Source: an uncultured Vampirovibrio sp.
GTDB lineage: Bacteria; Cyanobacteriota; Vampirovibrionia; Gastranaerophilales; Gastranaerophilaceae
NCBI GenBank assembly: GCA_910577635.1
Contig: CAJTNR010000028.1
Location: forward strand, 1 to 28,435
Direction: 5' to 3'
DNA: 28,435 nucleotides
The notes beneath the pieces were generated by a model. The model had not been told where the DNA came from and searched no databases. It saw only the letters and a list, made by a program, of their open reading frames with translations. The number at the start of each line of letters is the position of its first letter. Positions within the stretch are counted from its first letter, which is position 1. Made by a program: the position numbers and the translations under genes. Below are positions 23,272 through 28,435 of this stretch, one piece after another.

Positions 23272-23996
23272 ATCCGAACAGTTTTTCCCTGTTTAATTTT
23301 TTCAAGATTCTTTTTTGACATTGCTTTGTTTCTAGCTAGTTTTTGGACAAACTCAATTGCTTCAATGTCTCTTCTAACTGCACTTTTCAATCCTAAAACT
23401 TCGCTGTAGGTTAAAGAGTTTATTCTATCTGTTTCGCAAATTTCAAAAACAGACTTAAAGTTTTTTTGTGAATTTTCTTCATACCCGCTTAAATTCATCT
23501 TATAACAATACCAATTATAGAACTGATAGGCAATTGCATAAGGATTAACATTAAAACTGCTGATAACAAACATTTCAGGTGTCGAAAGACTAATTTTTTT
23601 GTTTAATATTAAATTAAGATAAAGCGCGCTAAAACCTTTCTTAGGATAGATAAATCCTTCAAATTCATTGATTCTATTGAGCATTTTTTGAGCATTTTTA
23701 ACAACATAAACAGGGGTTTTTGCTCCTTTTATATAATCGAAAAATTTTTTGGGTTCTTCAAGAAAAGAACTAATCATTTTTTCAAGTTTTTTATCATTAA
23801 CTTGTTTATCCTTAGTTGAGTTGTTGTCAATAACTAAAGTTGCCCCGCTTGCAGTATGGATTTTTTTGCCTGCGCAAACTCCGCCTTTTAGAATATCTTT
23901 TTTTAGCTTATCCATTCTTTTTTTATGGGCTTGCTGCTGTTTTTTATAGATATATTCAAATATTTTAATTGAAAGTTTATTAAGTAGTTTTTTCAT
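23268..23996 (-). CDS. Unknown cytosolic protein, lineage-type
   Basis: The protein has 242 residues. It begins with a basic amphipathic helix (KKLLNKLSIKIFEYIYKKQQQAHKKRMDKLKKD), then a short strand-rich part (HTASGATLVID, about 47-57), and a helical remainder with EGFIYPKKGFSALYLNLIL (about 114-132), LSTPEMFVISSFNVNPYAIAYQFYNWYCYKMN (137-168) and a basic tail. No signal peptide is seen. I recall similar proteins in gut Melainabacteria genomes but no known function. The gene has no clear Shine-Dalgarno site and faces the rRNA pseudouridine synthase gene divergently across 83 nt. Confidence 0.8.
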   Translation of the reverse strand: MKKLLNKLSIKIFEYIYKKQQQAHKKRMDKLKKDILKGGVCAGKKIHTASGATLVIDNNSTKDKQVNDKKLEKMISSFLEEPKKFFDYIKGAKTPVYVVKNAQKMLNRINEFEGFIYPKKGFSALYLNLILNKKISLSTPEMFVISSFNVNPYAIAYQFYNWYCYKMNLSGYEENSQKNFKSVFEICETDRINSLTYSEVLGLKSAVRRDIEAIEFVQKLARNKAMSKKNLEKIKQGKTVRI

Positions 23997-24044
23997 GCAA
24001 AAATCTCTTTTTATATATTATTAAAAACTTTTTTTATAGAAAAA

Positions 24045-24073
24045 TTGCCTTAAAAACCTTTCTTTGCTACAAT
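24045..24073 (+). promoter_or_regulatory. Promoter of the pseudouridine synthase-serS unit, predicted leaderless
   Basis: TTGCCT (24045-24050) and TACAAT (24068-24073) are 17 nt apart; the ATG at 24080 is 6 nt after the -10 box. No Shine-Dalgarno site. Confidence 0.65.
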
Positions 24074-24079
24074 TTTTTT

Positions 24080-24802
24080 ATGAGAATAAATAAATATATT
24101 GCCTCTAGCGGTTTTTGCTCAAGAAGAAAAGCGGACGAATATGTTCTATCCGGTGCTGTTAAGGTTAATGGCACTGTTATAACAACACTTGGATTTGAAA
24201 TTCGAAAAAGAGACAAAGTCACAATTAACGATAAATTAATTAGAGTTGATAGACTTGATTATTACAAATTCTACAAACCAACAGGCTACATTACAACAAA
24301 ACAGGATGAAAAAGGAAGAAAAACTATTTATGATATTATTCCTAAAGAACTTAGACACTTGAATCCTGTGGGTCGATTGGATAAGGATTCTTCAGGACTT
24401 ATTATTATGACTAATGACGGTAATTTGGCTTATGAATTGACTCATCCTTCAATAAAAGCTGCAAAAACTTATTTAGTAAGAGTCGAAGGGGTTCTAGCTG
24501 ACACTCAGCTTAAAAAGCTAAGCGAGGGGATTGAAATTGAACAAGGAAAAGTTGCATATTGTGATTATTCGATAATTGAACAAACAAAAACTGAAACTTT
24601 TTTTGAAATTGTCCTATACCAGGGCTTAAACCGCCAAATTAGAAAAATGTTTGAATTCTTAGGTCATCCTGTGATAAGTTTAAAACGTATAAGACATGCA
24701 AATATAGAATTAACGGGTTTAAAAAAAGGACAAATTAAACCAATTAAACCACGACAAATTAAAGAACTAAAGCTATACTTAGATAAGATAAAGGAAAAGT
24801 AA
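24080..24802 (+). CDS. rRNA pseudouridine synthase, RsuA/RluB family
   Basis: The enzyme turns a specific uridine in 16S or 23S rRNA into pseudouridine. The protein has 240 residues: an N-terminal S4 RNA-binding domain (1-55, MRINKYIASSGFCSRRKADEYV then GAVKVNG) and a catalytic domain from about 60 with FYKPTGYITT, the motif GRLDKDSSGL with catalytic D101, and the late motif GLNRQIRKMFEFLGHPV (about 184-200). The length and motifs fit RluB/RsuA; which rRNA site it modifies cannot be said. Only 2 nt separate its stop from serS, so they share a transcript. Confidence 0.93.
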   Translation: MRINKYIASSGFCSRRKADEYVLSGAVKVNGTVITTLGFEIRKRDKVTINDKLIRVDRLDYYKFYKPTGYITTKQDEKGRKTIYDIIPKELRHLNPVGRLDKDSSGLIIMTNDGNLAYELTHPSIKAAKTYLVRVEGVLADTQLKKLSEGIEIEQGKVAYCDYSIIEQTKTETFFEIVLYQGLNRQIRKMFEFLGHPVISLKRIRHANIELTGLKKGQIKPIKPRQIKELKLYLDKIKEK

Positions 24803-24804
24803 AA

Positions 24805-26079
24805 ATGCTCGATATTAAACTAATAAGAGAAAACCCCCAGCAAATAAACGAATTGCTAAAAAGAAGGAATCCTGATCTTTCAATTGATGAGGTTTTACTA
24901 ATTGATGAAAACAGAAGAAAGCTTCAATTTGAACTTGATAACCTAAGAGCTGAAAGAAAACAAGAATCAAATAAAATTGCACAACTAAAAAAACAAGGCG
25001 AAGATACTACCCAAATTCAAGCCGAGATAAGAGAATTAGGCGAAAAAGCAAAAAACTTAGAAGAAAAACTAGCTGAACTTGACCTTAAACAAAAAGAAAC
25101 ACTTTTGTGCATTCCAAACACTCCAGACCCTGATATTCCTATTGGAAAAGATGATAGTGCAAATGTTGAAATTGAGCGCTATGGCGAAATTCCTAATTTT
25201 GATTTTGAGCCAAAAGCCCACTGGGATTTATGCCCTGAGCTTAATATGCTGGATTTTGAACGCGGTGTAAAACTAGCTCATACAAGATTTACTCTTTATC
25301 GAAACTTAGGAGCAAAACTTGAGCGCGCAATTATTAACTTTTTCCTAGATACCCACACCCAAACAAGAGGATACGAAGAAATTATCCCTCCTGTTTTAGC
25401 TAACTCTAAAACAATGACTGGAACAGGTCAGCTTCCGAAGTTTAAAGATGATATGTTTAAGTGCGTGGATGAAGATCTATACTTAATTCCTACAGCAGAG
25501 GTTCCTGTTACTAACATTTACCAGGATGAAATTCTTCAAGAAAGCGATTTACCTAAGTATATGACAGCATACACTCCCTGTTTTCGAAAAGAAGCAGGCT
25601 CCGCTGGAAAAGACACAAGGGGGTTAATAAGACAACATCAGTTTAATAAAGTTGAACTTGTAAAACTCACCCGTCCGGAGGATTCTATAGTTGAACATGA
25701 AAAATTGACAAAAGACGCTCAAAACGTCTTAGAGCTTCTTGGTTTGCCTTATAGAAAAGTTTGTTTATCTACAGGCGATATTGGATTCAGTGCAAAAAAA
25801 TGTTATGATTTAGAAGTATGGATGCCTTCATATAATTCCTACAAAGAAATATCCTCTTGTTCTAATTTTGGAGACTACCAGGCAAGAAGAGCAAATATTA
25901 GATATAGAAGAAAAAAAGACGGTGTCGTTGACTTTGTTCATACTATAAATGGCTCAGGTCTTGCAGTTGGAAGAACTTTAGCTGCAATTTGCGAGAATTT
26001 CCAAACCAAAGAAGGAACAATCATAATTCCCGAGGTTTTAAGAAAATATACAGGTTTTTCAGAAATTAAAAAAATGTAG
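24805..26079 (+). CDS. serS: Seryl-tRNA synthetase
   Basis: Class II aminoacyl-tRNA synthetase that charges tRNA-Ser. The protein has 424 residues, a normal length. The N-terminal MLDIKLIRENPQQINELLKRRN and the Lys/Glu-rich coiled-coil arm (about 30-100) that grips the tRNA are complete. The catalytic part shows TAEVPVTN (about 231-238), motif 2 CFRKEAGSAGKDTRGLIRQHQF (about 260-281) and motif 3 NGSGLAVGRTLAAICENFQ (about 382-400). A Shine-Dalgarno (AAGGA) lies 9 nt before the ATG, in the 3' end of the pseudouridine synthase gene. Confidence 0.97.
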   Translation: MLDIKLIRENPQQINELLKRRNPDLSIDEVLLIDENRRKLQFELDNLRAERKQESNKIAQLKKQGEDTTQIQAEIRELGEKAKNLEEKLAELDLKQKETLLCIPNTPDPDIPIGKDDSANVEIERYGEIPNFDFEPKAHWDLCPELNMLDFERGVKLAHTRFTLYRNLGAKLERAIINFFLDTHTQTRGYEEIIPPVLANSKTMTGTGQLPKFKDDMFKCVDEDLYLIPTAEVPVTNIYQDEILQESDLPKYMTAYTPCFRKEAGSAGKDTRGLIRQHQFNKVELVKLTRPEDSIVEHEKLTKDAQNVLELLGLPYRKVCLSTGDIGFSAKKCYDLEVWMPSYNSYKEISSCSNFGDYQARRANIRYRRKKDGVVDFVHTINGSGLAVGRTLAAICENFQTKEGTIIIPEVLRKYTGFSEIKKM

Positions 26080-26102
26080 AATATAATTTTTAAGGAGAAA
26101 AA

Positions 26103-26504
26103 ATGAAAAAAGCTTTATTGTTATCATTATTAGCACTTTTTATTTTTAGTGTTGGAGCAGATGCTAAATTCAGCTTCAAGAAAAACACCCAAAAAACACC
26201 AAAAGTAAAAAAAGAAACCAAAGTAAAAGAACCCAAAGCACCTAAACAGGCAAAAGCTCAAAAACAGTCAAAATTCAAAAAAGATGTTCTAAAAAATTCT
26301 GAATACAAAGAACTTAAAACACGCTTCTTTCAAGCAGAAGGCTATGGTGATATCTATAACTGCAAAGTTGCACAACAAAAGTTTTGCAAGGTTAAAGATG
26401 TTGAATCCGGAATCTATGTGCTATGCGATAGAGACGTATCAAGAACACAGTGGGAATCAGCAAAAGTATTCTATAGATACGGCCGCTGCACTAAGCTAAA
26501 CTAA
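26103..26504 (+). CDS. Secreted protein with Lys-rich linker and four-cysteine domain
   Basis: The protein has 133 residues. A signal peptide (1-21, cleavage near ADA) leads into a Lys/Pro/Ala-rich, likely disordered linker (22-62, VKKETKVKEPKAPKQAKAQ) and a compact C-terminal domain with four cysteines (YNCKV, KFCKV, VLCDR, GRCTK) that could form two disulfides in the periplasm. AAGGAG lies 6 nt before the ATG, and a TATAAT box is at 26082-26087. A strong terminator follows. The linker could bind cell-wall or LPS anions. No family is recognised. Confidence 0.75.
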   Translation: MKKALLLSLLALFIFSVGADAKFSFKKNTQKTPKVKKETKVKEPKAPKQAKAQKQSKFKKDVLKNSEYKELKTRFFQAEGYGDIYNCKVAQQKFCKVKDVESGIYVLCDRDVSRTQWESAKVFYRYGRCTKLN

Positions 26505-26510
26505 TATTAA

Positions 26511-26541
26511 AAGCCTCCTAATCTTAGGAGGCTTAATTTTT
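26511..26541 (+). terminator. Strong rho-independent terminator, possibly bidirectional
   Basis: An 11-bp perfect stem (AAGCCTCCTAA at 26511-26521 with TTAGGAGGCTT at 26524-26534) is followed by AATTTTT. It ends the unit of the four-cysteine protein and possibly serS. An A-rich left flank would allow it to work on the minus strand too. Confidence 0.9.
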
Positions 26542-26612
26542 AACAAAAATTAATTTGAATTTTTTCTTATTTTTTTATATTATAATAAAAAAAATAGAAA
26601 GTCTTGGAAAAT

Positions 26613-27299
26613 ATGAAAAAAATTTTATCTACTCTGATTTTTAGTCTTTTATTAATAGCAAACTCTGCTTTAGCTTTTGAAATTGATTATCTAAAAGGCG
26701 GAAAATCAGAAGAGCTGCTTCAAAAAGTAGGTTATAGAATATTAAACGCTAATAAAATCCCTTATAGAACAAATTTTGTCCTTGCACAGAAAAAACAAAT
26801 CAATGCTTCAACTTCTTGCAGGAATAAAACCATTGTTCTTTATGATACAACCTTAAGATACTTAACAACAGAAGACGAACTTGCAGCAATATTAGCGCAT
26901 GAAATATCTCATCTTGTTGATTTAAACCAAGGTGCTTTTAATGGTCAGTTTGCTTGTTTTACGCAGTCTTTTGCACCTAAAAAATATGAACTTAAAGCAG
27001 ATAAACGTGCTGTTGATTATTTGGTTAGCGCAGGATATCACCCCGTAGCAGAAATTGTTGCGCTTAATAAAATTACCGATCAGCCAAGGTATGATTGGAA
27101 TTTGTCTCATCCTTTGGGTTCTAAAAGAATGGCTTCTGTGTATGAATATATATACTCAAAATACCCTCAGTATTTAGTTGAGAATCCTTATAAGGATAAT
27201 GTGGTTTATCAGAACTTTTTATTGACTTCAAGAGAAAACAGAAAAAAACTGCAAGACAAAGTTAAGACAAACTCTAATAGACAAATAAATTATCTATAA
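26613..27299 (+). CDS. Secreted M48-type zinc metalloprotease
   Basis: The protein has 228 residues from the ATG at 26613 (a TTG at 26604 is also in frame, but the signal peptide begins at 26613). A signal peptide (1-21, ending SALA) sends it to the periplasm. The zinc site is H96-E97-I-S-H100 with a third ligand E126 in YELKADKRAVDYL, as in the M48 family (BepA/YfgC, LoiP-like). The tail has NLSHPLGSKRMASVYEYI, also M48-like. The catalytic part is short, with no TPR region as BepA has. It would degrade misfolded envelope proteins. The next gene starts 2 nt after its stop. Confidence 0.87.
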   Translation: MKKILSTLIFSLLLIANSALAFEIDYLKGGKSEELLQKVGYRILNANKIPYRTNFVLAQKKQINASTSCRNKTIVLYDTTLRYLTTEDELAAILAHEISHLVDLNQGAFNGQFACFTQSFAPKKYELKADKRAVDYLVSAGYHPVAEIVALNKITDQPRYDWNLSHPLGSKRMASVYEYIYSKYPQYLVENPYKDNVVYQNFLLTSRENRKKLQDKVKTNSNRQINYL

Positions 27300-27301
27300 A
27301 A

Positions 27302-27991
27302 ATGAAAAAAATTATTACGCTACTATTAATTTGTAATCTTGTTTGTGCTCCTTTAGTGTTTGGTCTTGAGGAAGAATTTGATGATGCTTTTGTTGATACC
27401 TTAACCCAAGCGCTGGATAAAAACTTAACAGTATCTAAAAAATCTCCGCAGCCAATTGTAGATGAGTTTGTAATAAAAACTCTTGATTCTAATTTAAAAA
27501 TAAAACCGCAAAAACAACCTATAATTAAAGATGAATTACTATCCAATCTGCACTATAAAGCCTTAAAAACATACAAACCTGTTGACTTTGAAAATATTCT
27601 AGAAAGTGCAGTTGTTGTTCGTCCGATAAAGCCCTATTCCACAAGGAATCTTTCTGAAAATCAATATATTTACTTTAACTTAGCGCAGGATTCAATAATT
27701 AATAATAAAACTTATAAAAAAGGTGAAACAATTAAAGCTTCTGTTGAAACCGTTACAAAAAATGGAGCTTATGGCGTTCCTGCTGATTTTACAATCGGCA
27801 ATTTTGTTTTAGTTTCTAATTCAATACCCCTTGATGGTCAAATTACAAAAACGGGGGCCAATAGGTCTCTTTGGGTTAATACAGGCGCTTATCTTCTATC
27901 TCCTTTTTTTGGTCTTGGATTGTTGATGCTTCCAATAAGAGGAGGTCATGCAAAACTTAGTCCTAATAGAACATATGAGCTAAATTTTTAA
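27302..27991 (+). CDS. Secreted protein of unknown function, paired with the protease
   Basis: The protein has 229 residues. A signal peptide covers about 1-21 (MKKIITLLLICNLVCAPLVFG). The first part (22-90) is charged and probably disordered; from about 105 it is beta-rich with KGETIKASVETVTKNGAYGVPADFTIGNFVL and GQITKTGANRSLW, then a Gly/Leu/Phe stretch (LLSPFFGLGLLMLPIRGG, about 195-212) that may insert in or pack against a membrane. It begins 2 nt after the protease stop without its own Shine-Dalgarno, so translation is likely coupled. It overlaps the HTH gene tail to tail by 12 nt. Function unknown. Confidence 0.75.
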   Translation: MKKIITLLLICNLVCAPLVFGLEEEFDDAFVDTLTQALDKNLTVSKKSPQPIVDEFVIKTLDSNLKIKPQKQPIIKDELLSNLHYKALKTYKPVDFENILESAVVVRPIKPYSTRNLSENQYIYFNLAQDSIINNKTYKKGETIKASVETVTKNGAYGVPADFTIGNFVLVSNSIPLDGQITKTGANRSLWVNTGAYLLSPFFGLGLLMLPIRGGHAKLSPNRTYELNF

Positions 27992-28231
27992 CAGTTCAAG
28001 TTCAGCTTCGCTATTAGCTTTTTCTTTTTTTACAATTTTTAGTTCATATCCTAAGAATTCAAGAATATCTTGAACTTTATTAAACTTTATTGATTCTGTT
28101 TTAAGCATTTTAGAAAACCCGCCGATTGTCATTTTTTCATAACCGGCTTCATTCATTTTTACAACGAGTTTTCTCATTGAAACCCCGTTTTTTAAGAGTA
28201 ATATCCTAATTAAATCACGAACATTATACAT
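27980..28231 (-). CDS. Small HTH (Cro/CI-like) transcription regulator
   Basis: The protein has 83 residues. It is nearly all one helix-turn-helix domain: DLIRILLLKNGVSMRKLVVKMNE (helices 1-2), GFSKMLKTESIKFNKVQDILEFLGYEL (recognition and last helices), resembling small XRE-type regulators of Firmicutes, phages and Melainabacteria that read 'RDLIRxxLxxxGxSxRxLV'. A basic/acidic tail (KKEKANSEAELELL) follows. It is divergent from the prepilin gene across 121 nt and may regulate it or itself. Its first eight bases (ATGTATAA) recur as both arms of the palindrome at 28305-28326. Confidence 0.75.
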   Translation of the reverse strand: MYNVRDLIRILLLKNGVSMRKLVVKMNEAGYEKMTIGGFSKMLKTESIKFNKVQDILEFLGYELKIVKKEKANSEAELELLKI

Positions 28232-28265
28232 AGTTATTATTAAATGTAGTTCAAAATTGTACTAG

Positions 28266-28294
28266 TTGACAAATTTGTTCTATATTGTTATCCT
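28266..28294 (+). promoter_or_regulatory. Promoter of the prepilin gene
   Basis: A perfect -35 TTGACA (28266-28271), 17 nt, then TATCCT (28289-28294). A palindrome ACAAATTTGT (28269-28278) overlaps the -35, and ATGTATAA/TTATACAT arms (28305-28312, 28319-28326) follow in the leader. Confidence 0.55.
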
Positions 28295-28352
28295 ATAGTA
28301 GACAATGTATAACTTTAATTATACATACATTAAGTAAAAATAAGGAATAGCT

Positions 28353-28435
28353 ATGTGTAGTAAAAATAAGAACAAAAATTTGAAAAAAGCTTTCTCTCTA
28401 ATCGAGCTATTAATAAGCTTGATTACAATCTCAGT
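28353..28435 (+). CDS. Type IV prepilin-like protein, cut by the window end
   Basis: Only the first 27 residues are in the window. They carry a short basic leader (MCSKNKNKNLKK) and the class III signal AFSLIELLISL, in which prepilin peptidase cuts before Phe and E5 is the conserved pilin glutamate. The residue at -1 is Ala rather than Gly, tolerated by many prepilin peptidases. AAGGA lies 8 nt before the ATG. It should be a major or minor pilin, or a type II secretion pseudopilin; the rest lies outside the window. Confidence 0.75.
   Translation, partial: MCSKNKNKNLKKAFSLIELLISLITIS

Noticed and set aside
26103..26504. Lys/Pro/Ala-rich protein as a histone-like DNA binder
   Set aside because: It has a clear signal peptide and four cysteines, which fit an envelope protein.
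27302..27991. C-terminal region of the secreted protein as a VirB10/TrbI-like domain
   Set aside because: Only a general beta-rich impression; no diagnostic motif and no other secretion-system gene nearby.
1..28435. tRNA genes, CRISPR arrays, insertion sequences
   Set aside because: No tRNA-type GGTTCRANYC block with matching arms, no regularly spaced repeats and no transposase or integrase motif were found by reading.

Overview
The window is AT-rich DNA densely packed with genes on both strands. It encodes a bacterium with an outer membrane, flagella and type IV pilin-like proteins. The envelope set (an MlaA-type outer-membrane lipid protein, an AsmA-like protein, many Sec signal peptides), the flagellar rod genes and many small proteins with Asn/Ser/Phe-rich N-termini best fit a gut Melainabacteria/Vampirovibrionia genome of the Gastranaerophilales type. 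That placement is an inference from gene content and protein style; no rRNA or other taxonomic marker is present.

Layout. 1-540: a terminator, then a secreted small protein with a nuclease-like motif arrangement. 502-4060 (minus): two FlgF/FlgG-type rod proteins, flgB, flgC, then a divergent enolase. 4223-7043 (plus): a TPR protein and an unknown Asn-rich protein with a possible FliK-like C-terminus. 7036-9774 (minus): a large AsmA-like protein. 9819-10694 (plus): a secreted WG-repeat protein. 10790-12052 (minus): a 2-hydroxyacyl-CoA dehydratase activase and a tiny Arg/Tyr-rich secreted peptide. 12120-14704 (plus): a phosphohexomutase overlapping rarA. 14833-15798: two lineage-style small proteins. 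15889-17910: an MlaA domain fused to an alpha/beta hydrolase. 17950-19200: an orphan sugar-type solute-binding protein. 19236-22526: a 1096-residue protein whose C-terminus carries RelA/SpoT nucleotidyltransferase motifs, followed by small unknown genes. 23268-23996 (minus): an unknown protein. 24080-26079: an RsuA/RluB-type pseudouridine synthase and serS. 26103-27991: three secreted proteins, one an M48-type zinc protease. 27980-28231 (minus): a small HTH regulator, divergent from a prepilin gene cut by the window end.

The strongest leads are: (1) the RelA/SpoT-like domain at the end of a large multi-part protein, an arrangement resembling a polymorphic toxin, with a small promoter-bearing gene just behind it; (2) the MlaA-hydrolase fusion with an apparently intact Ser-Asp-His triad; (3) a recurrent promoter design in which the -10 box lies 6-9 nt before the ATG, implying leaderless mRNAs for the first genes of many units, while internal genes use Shine-Dalgarno sites or overlaps; (4) a 12-bp perfect palindrome covering the enolase start codon.

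No tRNA, rRNA, CRISPR array, insertion sequence or integrase was seen. No gene-free stretch exceeds about 300 bases; the longest (5891-6167) holds a minus-strand-oriented terminator and the promoter of the next gene. Four of the five convergent gene pairs overlap at their 3' ends.
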